A stretch of DNA of 64,000 bases from Mugil cephalus (taxonomy: Eukaryota > Chordata > Actinopteri > Mugiliformes > Mugilidae), in NCBI RefSeq assembly GCF_022458985.1, contig NC_061771.1, positions 24,668,001-24,732,000 on the forward strand. Reading direction: 5' to 3'. Position 1 is the first letter of the stretch. Each line of letters begins with the position of its first letter. Shown here piece after piece: positions 26,348-38,697 of this stretch. The position numbers and the translations under genes were made by a program. Below the pieces are notes generated by a model that was not told the DNA's origin, ran no database searches, and saw only the letters and a list, made by a program, of their open reading frames with translations.

Positions 26348-29300
26348 CAGTCTGTTGCTTAAAAGACGCTCAGAGGCTGCACTTATCCTGCACAAACGCA
26401 TCTTAGCGAAGATAGGGGGGAAATGTCACAGACGCACAGATCAGAGGAACAAGCGTGAGCCACACCTTCGGACTAGATGATGGGATTTAGACGCTGGATT
26501 GTTTGTGGTGGGGCTTTGGGTAAGGAAACAGAAAAACTCTACCTGACAACTTGACTACTATGAACTTGTACATTCAAATCTTTGACTTCGAACTTATCTC
26601 ATGACTAGAGGCTTAGAAAGTGACTGTAAAGATAGAAATAAGGGGAAACCGTGGTGGAATATCCAAATGTTTTTCTTTAAAAGTGTTTCTGGTAAAAGAG
26701 TTTGTTAGTGACGTGTGTACATGTAATCAAGTTTACTCTGTTGCTACAAAAATGAGCTGACAGCTAAAGCCACATCCTGTGTGTCCTAACTTGAACATAT
26801 TTGGCAATTTTACAACCCAATGGGAGCTAGCTGAATTTTGACATTTAAGACAATGTTTTGGGGCTTTTGGGGCTTATTGTAGCAGGTTGAGCTGAGGGAT
26901 GATTTTACTGCCTTGACTCATTAAAGAATCAGACATGAAAAAAAAGGGTGTCAATTTGGTTATCTGAAGGCTGAATCAGAAAAATGTAACAGGAAGATAC
27001 TAACCACAAACAATGAACATACAAAAAGTTCATTTCTATATAATTTCCTTTTGTTAACCTACCTACATAAGCTGCCAAGAATGCGGAAAGACCTTAAAAT
27101 TACATATTTTTGTTGTTGGTGTTCATATATATATATATACACACTGTGCAAAAGTTGCAGTAGCTACCTTGCAAAATTTTAGCAAGGTGTGAAAAAATAC
27201 TGCAAACTAAGAATGCTTTCAAACATGGAAGGTTTAATTGTTTATTTTCATCAATTAACAAAATGCAGTAAATGGACAGAAGAGGAAATTTAAATCAAAT
27301 CAATATTTGGTGTGACCACCCTCTGCCTTCAAGACAGCTTCAGTTCTTCCAGGTACTTGCACACAGTTTTTGAAGAAACCCAGCTGGTAGATTGTTCCTA
27401 ACATCTTAGAGGACTAACCCCAGGCCTTCTGTGAATGTGGGCTTCCTCAAATCCTTCTGTCTCTTCATGTAGTCCCAGGCACACTCCATGATGTTGAGAT
27501 CAGGGCTCTGTCGGGGCCATGCCATCACTTCCAGGACTTCTCGTTCTTCTTTACGCTTGAAGATAGTTATTAATGATCTTGGCTGTATGTTTGGGGTCTT
27601 TGTCATGCCACAATATAAATTTGGGACCAATCATCCTCCTCTCTGATGGTTGTGCATGATGGATAAGTATCTGGCTGTGTTTCTCAGCATTGAGGAATTA
27701 ATTAATACTGACCAAATCCCCAACTCCATTTGTAGAAATACAGCCCAAAATTTGCAAGGAACCTCCACCATGCTTCACTGTTGCCTGAAGACACTCATTA
27801 TTGTAGCACACTCCAGCCCTTTGTTGAACAAACTGCCTGTCGCTACAGCCAAATATTTCATATTATATTTGACTCATCAGTCCAGAGTTGCCATTTTCTG
27901 CACCCCAGTTCATATATTTTTATGCATAGTTGAGTCTCTTGGCCTTGTTTCCATGGAGGTATGAATGGAACTCTTCCATTAAGACCACTTCTGGCCAGAC
28001 TTCTCCAGAGAGTAGATGGGTGTACCAGGGTCCCACTGATTTCTGCCAGTTCTGAGCTGATGGCTCTGCTGGACATCTTCAGATTTTGAAGGGAAATAAG
28101 CTTGATGTATTTTTCATCTGCTGCACTAAGTTTCCTTGGCCAACCACTGCGTCTGCAGTCCTACAAAATCCCTGACTTTATGCAAGTGTACCTTTAAGGA
28201 TTGATGCTGGTTTGAAGGCAAAGGGTAATAACACCAAATATTGTGATAATGTGATTTAGATTTTTCGTTTGTTTGCCCTACTTTTCATTTTGTAAATTGA
28301 CAAAAAGAAAAAAAAAGTATTCTTTGTTTACAGCATTTTTTCCCATGCCTGCCTAAAACTTTTCTATAGTACTGTATATACGGTATATAATATAAGTGCT
28401 CTTTCCATCTCCATACTTAGAATGCAGCCCCGACCACGTGGGGACCCAGGGTGGTCCTCGGCGAAAGATCGAAGGCGGTGTGATGGTGAGTGTTGTACAC
28501 ACCAGAGATCATCCCTCTGCTAGTCATGCATTTCCTGTTGATGGGACACATAATTGCCTTACTCATGCACCGTACTCGGCTTCATTCACCCTCAGGCTAA
28601 GATCAAGAGACGCCGTGACAACAAGGGCAAGAGGGCTAGCAACTCCCAACCAGCTACAATGGGACTAAACAAAGGAACCTGGTAAAGTTACGCTTATGGT
28701 AGTTTTTGATGGTGAAGACAGTAAAGTCCATTAGAGCATAAAACCACCCCAGCTTCTCTGAATCTCTGTGGACTTAACAGCATGTTAAAACACAAGTATT
28801 CTATACTAGGATTTTGTACCAATATTTAATACCTAATATGACACCTCCTGGGACTATACTGTAAATGTCAAAATTCCATGGTGATCAGTGAGTGTGTATA
28901 GTTCCCAAGGGGGAGAAAAGATTGTGATAAAGCACCTGTTACCTGTTTTTACTAACTGATTTTTCACCTGTGTTAAATGTTAAGGATCTATGGATCTCGG
29001 GAATCTGTGTCAATTCCAGTCAGTGCAGTGGGGAGTCTAGACCTAGGTGCAGACACCAGCACTGTCATCAGGCCGGTCCACAGCTCTATTCTGGGGGAGA
29101 AGTATTGCTTTGAGGTAAGTTTTGACTTGCGCATTGATCTCTTGAAGTCACACATGCTTTTTTTTAGAAGAAAAGGTCCCATCCCTGTAAGAGTAACACA
29201 GTTCTGTTGGTTTCACTATTATACAGGTGATAAACTCTGAGAACACCCACTGCTTTGGCTGCTCCTCAGCTGCAGAACGTGACCGCTGGATTGAGGTCCT

Positions 29301-32300
29301 GAGACGGGCAGCACAGCCCAACAAGGTGAGCCATTTGTACGAAAAACTGTGTCAGTCAACATCGGAATGCAAATAAAAACATTTAATGCATTGATGTCTG
29401 CAGGATAACATTGAGCGCACAGAGAACTCCTTGAGCCTGTGGGTGAACGAGGCAAAGGATCTCCCACCCAAACGGCGATATTACTGTGAGGTACACCTGG
29501 ACGGGACCTTGTTTGCGCGCACCAGCAGCCGAGCTGTCGGCAAGCAACCTAACCGCTCCAGCTTGGCAGCAGATGGCTCAATGGGGTCTTCAGGGGGCCT
29601 GGGAGCCAGTGGAAGTGCTGTAGGAGGGTGTCCACTATTCTGGGGTGAATTCTTTGAGCTTGACAACCTGCCCTCTGTATCCCAAATCAGCCTGCACCTC
29701 TTCCGAGAGGAAGACCCCAAGAAAAAGCGTCACTCCCGAGACGAGGTCAGTCTGCAGCCCCTGGGCAGCGTGGTCATACCTTTAGCTGATATTCGAGGAA
29801 GGACCTATCAGGAGAAATGGTACACCATCATTCCACACAAGGCGTCAGGCACAGCTGGGAACAAAGAACTGCTGGGGCCACAGGCTTCACTCCGCATCAA
29901 GGCCCGTTTCCAGAATCTGCAAGTGTTACCAATGGAGAAATACAAAGAGTTTGCCGAGTACGTGACAGTGGATTATGTGGAAATGTGCAGAAACCTGGAG
30001 CCACTTCTGAATGTGAAGGAGAAGGAAGAGCTGGCAGGAGCTCTTGTACATGTACTCCAGAGTATTGGCAAAGCCAAGGTGAATAATGTGTATGAGCTTA
30101 AATGAAGTTGTAATCCCAAATCTTAAACATAAGCCAATTTAGAAATACCACAAAAACACTAATGAGACATGTTTTAACTGATTGTGCTTCAGGAATTCCT
30201 CATTGATTTGGGCAGCGCAGAGGTTGAACGTCTTGGAGAGAAGGAAGCATTGATCTTCAGAGAGAACACACTGGCCACTAAAGCCATAGATGAATATATG
30301 AAGCTGGTTGGCCAGAAGTACCTCATTGACACACTAGGTAGGGTAGTTCAGCATTGAAGGTGGCTACAAATATTGACTGGTGCCTCAATTTTATCTGTGC
30401 TTTCCTTTTCCACCCAGGGGACTTTATCACCCGCCTTTATGCATCGGAGGAGAACTGTGAAGTTGACCCTCGTAAATGTCCCGCGGCGGACCTGTCAAAC
30501 AGCCAGAAGCACTTGAGGGAAACCTGTGAAGAGGTGGTGCAGAAGATTATAGAGGTCCATGGGTAAGAAAATTCAACACGTATAAACAAATATTTGTGTC
30601 TGACCTGACTAAACTCACAGAGCTGTTTCCTGCTTTCAGACCCTTTCCTGAAGAGTTAAACAAGATCTTCTCCCGATGGGTGGAGGTGTGTGAAGACCAA
30701 GGCAGGGTCGAGATTGGCCAACGTCTCATCTCTGCTTCCCTCTTCCTTCGCTTCTTGTGTCCTGCTATCCTCAGTCCTTCTCTTTTCGGCCTGACACAAC
30801 CTTATCCAGAACCAAACACCCTGCGAACCCTGACCCTTACTGCCAAAGTCATCCAGAACCTGGCCAACTTCACCTTGTGAGTGGCATTTCATCTGCTTCA
30901 ACAAAACACCTGTGCATTTCTACATCAGCAAAATAATGTTTATCATCTTAATTTTCTTAAAAATTCATATAAAAAATCATTTGGCCTGATTCAGGTTTGG
31001 AGAGAAAGAAGAGTACATGCTGTTCATGAACGAATTCCTGCAGCAGCATTGGGATGGAATGAGGGGCTTCCTCCAAACGGTGTCCAATCAAGACACAGAA
31101 ATGCCAATGACCTCCTTCGATGGCTATGTGGATTTGCCTCTGCGTTTAGCTGTGCTCCAAGGCCTGCTGGTGGACATTATCTATCAGAGGGACCAGGTAA
31201 CATGAAACACAAACAAGTTCAGTGCATTTTCTAAGCCTGGGTATGATTGCACCTATAGATGGTTCGGTAAGCCATATATTTTCAGGATTCGTGCAGAAAT
31301 TTCATGCACACAAATATAACTGTGACCTCCATAATTTCATAATTATTGGTTCTGCTGCTGATATCCCAGTTTGGGTCTTGTTGTTCAGAACTAGTTTGTA
31401 AAATGTGTTGTCTAACCACATCCTGCATATGTAAAGTGTAAAGTAGTTTCCTAAGATGTCCTGAAGTATGCCTGCACCCTAACCCTAGTGGTGATCCTAG
31501 GTTTTGAAGGGGTCACAGGCAAAGATGTATATGAGTTGAGTGAATAACTCGTAGGACTACTTCTTTGTTACTCTTCTGTCCATCGCAGCATAAAGCCCTG
31601 ACAAAGGATTTAAATGGCCTGTCCGATTTCTAACCGAGTGCAATCAGTTACCAATGGAGGGTTTGGTATTTTTTTCTGACAAACTGGCTCCAAATGCAGC
31701 CCAGCCCTCCTTTCTAAGTACTGCTTGCATGTGCAGCTTATCGTAATGTCATTTTTTTTTCTTCTCCATTAAATGTGTTAAGATACAGTTAATATGAATT
31801 CTAAGTGAACCTAACATCCAGCTTGTTTCCTCCTCAGGAGACAATTGACAAGCTGCAACCTCTGCCATCGATTCTGAACCAGATCAGTGAGTCGCTGGGC
31901 CCTGAGGCACCTCGGATCACTGTCAGCAGGTGTGTTATTCATCAAAAACTTGCAGCGTATTATGAAGTTGAACATGATTTCGAAGTTACTGAACCAGCCT
32001 CTTTCTTGCAGCCAAATGGGGCAATCCAAGCCAGTGTATGTTCCTCCTAAAGAACTGGACAAGTATAGCCCACTACGGTCATCCCACCAGCAGCTGCCTG
32101 TGGACTCCCATAGCCCACGAGATAGGTATGCAGAGTCCTGTGTCTTTCAACTGATTTCTTCTTAATGAAAGCATACGTTTTGGACTGTCCACAGACATTT
32201 TGCTCAACAATCCATCCACCAATACTTTTAAATCTCAGACCTCAGGAATATGACACAGGAATATGACAGGGAAGCATCCTAACCAGATGTGAGACAGAGT

Positions 32301-34519
32301 TGTGTGAGACAGAATTTCAAACCAGAGAAGTTTCAGACCATAGCACTGCCAGAAGCAGGCTGATTACCTTACAAGCACTTAATCATCCTAAACTACACAA
32401 CAAGTTACAGACAGTGAAAAATAAGCCACCTCAACTGGTCCCTTTCGATGCGAAGGAGCATCGGTTCTACTCTGAGCCCCTCACCTTATATCTCAGGCTA
32501 AACCAAGCCACCCTACTGAGGAACCTCAATACAGTCCCCTACAATGCCATTTTCTCAGTCACTACCCAAAGTTCATGACCATAGGTGAGGGCTGCAACTG
32601 CTGGAACACAGCACTACTGGTAAAGCTTTGACTTATGACGCTTCCTCCTGCACCACACAAAGCCATTACAATGCTGCCACAGCCACTGCACCAAACCACC
32701 TGTCCAATCTCTTTTCTCCATATAACAAAACGAATAGTATGGTTTTACCCGCTAAAACAAGGAGCAGATTTTTGAAAAGCCATCATAAATAGCTAATCCA
32801 CTGATCTGTTTGCTGAGCAGGGATGTCAGGAGTACCAGGAACCGCGGAGAGAGGAAGCCAGTGTCCAGGACTCAGAGTGCCCCTCAAAGACCACGCGCGC
32901 ACAAACACGCCTTAAAAAGGCAGACGAGTTCTGAAGCTCTGCCGTCATCTGACCATGAACCGGAGGAGGAAACCAACCAGCCACTTATCTCACAACCAAA
33001 CACTGTGAGTACAAAGAGGAACTAAATTTGGTCTATTTTAGAAACCGTGCTCATACCGTTGCAAGAAATACTTTGTCTGGTGAGTTACAGAAGAGGTGTA
33101 AAAACCTGCAGTCGGCATATTTTTGTTTTATTTTGTTAGTTAGCAAGAATATGTTATTGTCATAAAAGTAAATTAAAAAGGACTCAGATGAAAGTCTCCT
33201 CTTGCTCTTTCAGAAACACAGTGTCAAACGTGCCAAACCTGAGCCCGTTCCCTGGATTAAAATCACACAGAACCGAGAGTCATGTGAAACGAAGACTGAG
33301 TATGAGGAGACCAACGCACTGGACAGGGTACGTCAAACCTGCTGCCCCTAAAGCGACATGCAGTAACTCTAGCTGTACGGTGTATGAGTTATTACTATTT
33401 AAACATACAACTTGTAATTCTTACACACCAGCACGCCCAAGAGCTGTCGGAGCTGCGACTGGGGATAGAGCAGGTAACAGAGCGAGAGCTGGACATGGCA
33501 AAGCGCCTGGAGGACTTCATCATCCAGAGCCAGGACCAGAATGCAATGCTGCAGACTGAGGTGAACGAGCTGCGGAACATGCTGGCTGTGAAAGAAGAGC
33601 AGCTCGCCAGTGCCACCTTCAGGTAACTTTAATGCATGACACGCATGATAGATCTTAAAAGCAAAACATGCTCACTTACTGGTTCATTGGGTACAACATT
33701 GAGAAAATGAGATAATGATGGTAAATGTATGATCTGATTATAGAGAAGGTTGTAGAAGCCCACTCATAGTATGTTTAAATAATTAGAGACTGGGACAAAG
33801 TTCTAAAAGCCACCTTTCAGACGCTGCTTCAACATCATGTAGGGGGATTTAGTGCATGAGTGTGATAATGGGATGCATTTTCACCTAATGTACCTAATGT
33901 TTTGACATTTTCAGCTTTCATGTCCTGTTTATTACTTTGCACTTGTGTATTACTCTTTATTACTTTGACAAAGTTGCTCAGAACTTGCATTTTCTGACTT
34001 TGCATTGAAAGCATGACACTGGAGTGTTATCCATCAGTAAATGATCAGTTTTACCATTTTATTTGTTTCTGAAGTGTTCTTCTCTGAGCTTCTCTTCTGT
34101 CTGTCTGACACAGGCTGGGTGTGATTGAGGAGGAGAGGGAAGAAGATGAGAGGAAGCTAAGTGTTGCCATCGCAGCAGCTGAGAGAATGAATGTGCTGGT
34201 AAGAAACACAGAGAAACAGAATTATCAAACAGGGGTTGGGTTACAAGTTGACTATTGATTTGATTAATCCATTCAAGTATGTATATACTGTACTATATAC
34301 AATACTATACATATATAGACTTCGATTTAGATGGGTATTGTGGGAATACAAAATTAGTGACAGTATACTGGGACACTTTCATCATATCATTGGCTATTTT
34401 TGATATCACAGGAGGAACAGTTTGCAGCTCTGATGAGGGACCTTCAGCAGCTGAGTGAGGCCCAGAACAAAATGAAGCATCCTGAAAAGCCCCTGGTCAA
34501 CAGCAACTCTGAAGCCTGA
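23108..34519 (+). CDS. rasal3: Ras GTPase-activating protein RASAL3, complete, 19 coding exons
   Basis: RASAL3 speeds GTP hydrolysis by Ras, damping signalling at the membrane of T cells and other leukocytes. Exons, all with GT-AG borders and phases that fit: 23108-23738, 25816-25958, 26033-26111, 28421-28485, 28596-28681, 28985-29114, 29227-29325, 29404-30078, 30193-30337, 30418-30562, 30640-30876, 30995-31196, 31838-31929, 32012-32125, 32821-33004, 33214-33327, 33432-33622, 34114-34198, 34412-34519. They total 3,525 bases, 1,174 residues, against about 1,010 in human. Signatures shared with human RASAL3 as I recall it: LNTYKWHTG and FRRALSEPP in exon 1, VPLWDI in exon 2, GSRES in exon 6. 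Order: Ser/Ala-rich N-terminus, split PH-like region (about 300-411), C2 (about 412-570), RasGAP (about 590-880), C-terminal coiled coil. SYNGAP1, DAB2IP and RASAL2 are relatives, but the N-terminus favours RASAL3. Confidence 0.88.
24439..24515. repeat. Perfect 35-bp inverted repeat with 7-base loop
   Basis: Arms 24,439-24,473 and 24,481-24,515 are exact reverse complements, separated by ACTAACT. It is AT-rich and lies in rasal3 intron 1. Confidence 0.97.
26279..26346. repeat. (GA)n microsatellite in rasal3 intron 3
   Basis: A GA array with a few GGGA interruptions. The Arg-Glu open frame is an artefact of it. Confidence 0.95.
27120..28385 (-). mobile_element. Tc1-like DNA transposon, decayed, in rasal3 intron 3
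   Basis: Minus-strand frames encode two parts of a Tc1 transposase: an HTH part (27,858-28,076; [14 protein letters not shown], then [19 protein letters not shown]) and the C-terminal catalytic part (27,406-27,630; [20 protein letters not shown], carrying the SPDLN motif). The ends are related in inverted orientation: TGTGCAAAAGTTG and GTGTGAAAAAATACTGCAAA at the left, TTTACAGCATTTTTTCCC and CCTAAAACTTTT at the right. The N-terminal start and part of the left flank of the transposase are lost and frames are shifted, so it is inactive. It lies antisense to rasal3, and its right end is only about 36 bases from exon 4. Confidence 0.88.
29404..30078 (+). other. rasal3: rasal3 exon 8: C2 domain and start of RasGAP region
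   Basis: A single 225-codon exon. It opens with [18 protein letters not shown], typical of the C2 entry in the SynGAP/RASAL family, has a Gly/Ser-rich loop inside C2 (residues about 450-475), then KWYTIIPHK and [20 protein letters not shown] leading into the GAP-related region. Confidence 0.85.
30193..31929 (+). other. rasal3: rasal3 exons 9-13: RasGAP catalytic domain
   Basis: The arginine finger is the Arg of [18 protein letters not shown] (residue 659 by my count). The second GAP signature [17 protein letters not shown] is in exon 11, and [20 protein letters not shown] spans the exon 11-12 junction. All key residues of an active GAP are in place. Confidence 0.85.
32420..32720 (-). mobile_element. 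LINE reverse-transcriptase fragment in rasal3 intron 14
   Basis: Read on the minus strand the piece gives [13 protein letters not shown] followed by FLSRVAW and [10 protein letters not shown], a C-terminal stretch of a fish LINE polyprotein seen widely in teleost genomes. It contains stops and is a dead fragment. Confidence 0.65.
33432..34519 (+). other. rasal3: rasal3 exons 17-19: C-terminal coiled coil
   Basis: Heptad-like Leu/Met/Ile spacing runs through [35 protein letters not shown] and [18 protein letters not shown], the coiled-coil tail common to the SynGAP/DAB2IP/RASAL family. The stop is TGA at 34,517-34,519. Confidence 0.8.
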
Positions 34520-34744
34520 TAGTATAAGCGTTTCAGTTATACAGTTTTGTATATAGAGATGGCGCGGAAACCACTGCCTAAAGTCACATTTGTGGCTTCG
34601 GGATTTGATATTAGTTTATACTATAGACATTACAACATTACAATAACAATGAACGTGGTGAACTCCAACTGAAGTGAACATGTCCATATTTTAAGTGTTA
34701 CTGTCGGAGCTACGGACGTGGTGAACTTATAATATTCTATGATA

Positions 34745-34750
34745 AATAAA
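34745..34750 (+). terminator. rasal3: rasal3 polyadenylation signal AATAAA
   Basis: A canonical AATAAA lies 226 bases after the stop codon, followed within about 25 bases by a T-rich stretch. Confidence 0.75.
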
Positions 34751-35099
34751 AACTGAAAGTGTTTCTTTGAGTTTATTTTTAATTACTATTTGCTGTCTTA
34801 TCTATATTTGGAAGTGTGCTGACGGCTGTGGGGCATTAATAATGACGTCTAAAACAGCCGCTTAGAGACCGGACTGGACGTCCAGAGTCAAGTCTGACAC
34901 TTTTGAGCATCTTTGTGAAAAGAAAAATACTTGTGCTGCAGGTAAATGAAACAATGCTACAATAAACTCTTGTGCCCTCTAATTCTATTGTCAGTGGCTG
35001 CTGCCTATGATTTTTACTCCAGGTATCAATTACTAGTTTCATTTGTTGTTAACTAATAATATTGAAACTGAACATTAACAATAATATTAGATTATACTG

Positions 35100-36050
35100 T
35101 GAAGCTGCAAGATGCCCCTGACCTAAATCCTTAAATAAACACGGCAAAGTTTAAAAAGTAGTAAATTTCCCTGTGGACTGTAACAGAGAAAAAAAGTAAA
35201 GGAGTAGGAATGAAAAAAGGTAGACTGCACTCCGCTCCAAACAACACTATGTGTTGAGATGTTCTGTATTGATCTCTGGAGGCTGAGAGTCACTCCCCAG
35301 TATATGGGGTTGTGTGTACAGGCATAGGATATCTCAGACATAATCTGGTGCAATCAGAACCATGATTTGATAGTTCAGGATGAATGATAAGGGCGCGAGC
35401 TGGGCTTCCTTGATGGTCTTTTACAGGGCGGGCTTGGTGGTTGTAGTCTGGAGGTATTACAGGGCAATGGTTGTCGTTGGCGTACTTTCTGTATGCCGCT
35501 TATTAAGTGGATATAATGGCTGAGGATGAAATATGGCAGTCTGTCTGCCAGTTCTAATGCTTTGTTCTGGATTGTATTGTTGTGGAGTTTTCAAAGAGTG
35601 GCCTGGTGTATGATAGATAGACTTTGATAACTGTTGAGGGTGATGCACAACGTTTGCCACAGAAGGCTTTTAGAGTCTGTTGTTTGCATGTTGTTCCAGG
35701 TTGTTGATGCCTTTGGTCCATGTCATGTTGTTTGGAAAGTGACTCAGAAGAAGGTGGTGATTGGTTGATTGTTTAATGAGAGGTTAATTTTGAAGAACAT
35801 TGCCAGGGTTATTTCTTTTCATTGAAGTTCCTGTGGATGTCCTTGGATAAACTGAGGAGGTTGTCTGTGGTCTGTGTCATCCTTTCCCGAAATGAGGCCC
35901 ATGGATTTGATGTGATTGGTGAGATGTGAAATGCATATTCTTTCAAAGAGTTTTCCAATGTGGCTGAGGAGGTTAATGGGAAGATTGCTGGTGCTTGTTT
36001 GGATAAGTGAATGAAACGCTAGACAGGATGTGACTGATGAACACCTAATG
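35100..36050 (-). mobile_element. Probable jockey-type LINE fragment, heavily decayed
   Basis: Minus-strand frames hold PINLLSHIGKLFERI (compare the RT motif YRPISLLPVLGKLFERL) near 35,950 and, further on, IYWGVTLSLQRSIQ (compare YLGVTLD) near 35,300, spaced as expected in a LINE reverse transcriptase. Many stops and shifts. Confidence 0.45.
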
Positions 36051-36219
36051 AAATATACTGAAGGGAAACATCTAGACTTTGATTACTTTGATTGATTAAA
36101 GAAATGAGGGCTCATGGTCCTGCCTCCAGGCATCGGAACCTCATCCTTTCAGTAAAACATGGCAGCTGGAAATAGCTGCAGTTGCCAAAGTGTGCTATAC
36201 TTGACAAACCTCAGAGGTA

Positions 36220-36584
36220 TACACTATACTGCCAAAAGTATTCGCTCACCTGCCTTCACATACGTATGAAACCCAGTGACTCTCGTTCTTAGTCCATAGG
36301 GTTAAATATGACATGCGCCCACCCTTTGCAGCTATAACTGCTTCGACTCTTCTGGGAAGGTTTTCCACAAGGTTTAGGAATGTGCTTATGAGAATTTTTG
36401 ACTTTATAGGAATTTTTTATTCTTTCGAAAGTACATTTGTGAGATCAAACACTGACGTTGGATGAGAAGGCCGGTTTTTAATCTACCCATTCCCTGAAGC
36501 TCTCTGCTTCATGAGAAAATGTTCAGTTATTTCGGAATTCATTTATTTGGATGGGTGAGCAAATACATTTGGCAATATACTGCA
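36220..36584. mobile_element. Internally deleted Tc1-like element with terminal inverted repeats
   Basis: Left end ACACTATACTGCCAAAAGTA and right end, reverse-complemented, TGCAGTATATTGCCAAATGT match each other and a familiar fish Tc1. Remnants of the transposase region (GCAGCTATAACTGCTTCGAC, CTTCTGGGAAGG) remain, while most of the gene is missing. Confidence 0.75.
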
Positions 36585-37969
36585 TGTACACAATTTTGTG
36601 TATAATTTTTTAATAACATTAAAGTGTTACTGTGCACAGAGAAGTTAAAACTGGAGTAATATGATCTCTCTTGCTAATTCCCATCAATGCTCTTGCTGCA
36701 GCATTTTTAAAGAACTATTTGGAATCAGACAGTAATGAGTTACAATAATCCAGCGTGGAAGAGACAAATGCATGAACTAGTTTTTGTATTTGTATTTGTA
36801 TTTGTTGAGGGAATAAAATTCAACATAGGTGGTGAAATACGGCAACATCTTCAATCAACAGAAACGGCTCACTTTAAAGGCAAGTCTATTTGGACGTTCT
36901 TTTGATCAGTGGAAGCATGGACACACGTTAAAACTCCCACACAGCCATGCTGCTCATTTTAGTTTTGATAGTCACCACATGTGTTGTGTAGCTTTAAGGA
37001 GTAGAAACAGTAAATCCTAACTGCAGCAGATATGTGGATTCAGAGATAAGTACAGTAAAGAATGAAGGTTTCAATAGATAAGGCATCACAGGATAATTTT
37101 ATATATATATATATATATACACACACACTTCTAACTAACACCGACGTCAGAGACTCTGACAACCGTTCCTGCAGACAGTTTCACTGCTCGTTTCTCCTCC
37201 GTCAGAGGTGACAATATTTGGTTTGACTTTGAACCACTCAGTTTCAGTAAAAGAAATGCAGTGAAGAGAAAAAGGAACACGTCTCCTCTGGTTTGATTGG
37301 TCGAGGGCACAGTTTTGTCAGATGCATAGTAACACATCAAAATAAACACGGCCGTCCTAACATGTGTGACAGTAGAGGGAGGACTGTGAGGCTGAAACAC
37401 AATGGAGACAACAGCAGTTTTTTCAAGCCAATATCAGTTTATGTTAAAAGCAAACAAAATAATCACAGAAATGGACACAATGAACATAAATAAGATAAAA
37501 TTAAAACATAAGCTGAGTATTAAATTTTCAACGTACCCGAAAAAGGAGTGGGAGGAAGCATAGACTTCTTTTATCAATAATATATGTATTAGGGTTGGAG
37601 CCAAGCCTGAATACAGTATTCATGAAGGGACAAATAACATGTTTTTTTTACAAGTACTTTACTTGAACAACTGGTTTTAATATGATTTGTATTTGAAAAC
37701 AAGACAAACATACTATCCAAAAGCTGCTTTTCATCATGTGAAAACTATTTGAGTGACTGTTTAAGTGACATTCAGAAGTCAGGTTGAAAAGTCTCGTCTC
37801 TGTATCGGAGGAGGCTCTGACTGGATGAAGCACGACTTAACCACATCATTATTTCACATTATTATTTACATTAACTGTATTGTGGAGGAAGTAAATAACT
37901 TTTGGGAAGTTTGACTGGGAGATTATTCTAATACGTTTAGTATTGAGACGTCTGCAGTCAGGTTCTTTC

Positions 37970-38258
37970 ATGTTAGCATTCATCTGTTAGTATCCGTCTG
38001 TTAGGATTTATCTGTTTGCATTCGTCTGTTAACTTTCATCTGATTTGTATGTTAGCATTCGTGTTAGTATCCGTCTGTTAGCATCGGTGTTAACATCCGT
38101 ATTGTCATCCGTCTGTTAGCGTCCATAACAGCATTCATCTGTTAGCATCCATATGTCAGAATTCATCTGTTACCATCTGTGTTAGCATTCATATATCAGC
38201 ATCTGTGTTAGCATTCGTCTTTTAGCATTCATCCGTTAGCATCCGTCTGTTAGCTAGC
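37970..38258. repeat. Degenerate minisatellite, unit about 13-14 bp (TTAGCATCCGTCTG)
   Basis: About 20 imperfect copies of a unit like GTTAGCATYCRTCT, with variants such as GTTAGTATCCGTCT and GTTAACATCCGT. The spacing is irregular and there are no unique spacers, so it is not a CRISPR array. Confidence 0.85.
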
Positions 38259-38313
38259 TGGGTAGCCCTTATTCCCAAGGGTGGTCTCAGAAAATCTCAA
38301 TACTGAGGGCAAT

Positions 38314-38545
38314 AAATGGTAAATGGTCTTGCTCTTATATAGCGCTTTTCCACCTACTCAAAGGTACTCAAAGCGCTTTTACAGTCAGAGACAGACACAC
38401 ATTCACACACCAGTGCCAGTTGCACTGGGAGCCACTGGGGGTTCAGTGTCTTGCTCAAGGACACTTCGGCATATGGCACACTCGAGGGAATCGAACCGCT
38501 AACCCTTCGGTTCATGGACAACCCACTCTACCTACTACAGCCCTT
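38314..38545 (-). repeat. tRNA-derived SINE
   Basis: Reverse-complemented, the right end shows a tRNA-like head: GGTAGAGTGGGTTGTCC (A-box region) and GGTTCGATTCC (B box). The body holds the widespread fish sequence CAAAGCGCTTTTACAGTC, and the tail ends near GGTAAATGG. Confidence 0.7.
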
Positions 38546-38697
38546 AAACTCGCTCCTCAACGTAATTTTTCTGAGAATTGCTAGTGCAAGACAGCACTTG
38601 CACTAGCGGGAACACACATTTTTGAGATTGAGGGTTAGCTGATTGGCCTGTCCCCTTAGAACCCAGGGCCTCCCCGGATAAAAACCATACCCTAGTG

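Noticed and set aside
31478-31490. Telomere-like CCCTAACCCTA
   Set aside because: Only two units inside an intron; no array.
37970-38258. CRISPR-like repeat array
   Set aside because: No unique spacers and highly variable units in a vertebrate genome; it is a degenerate minisatellite.
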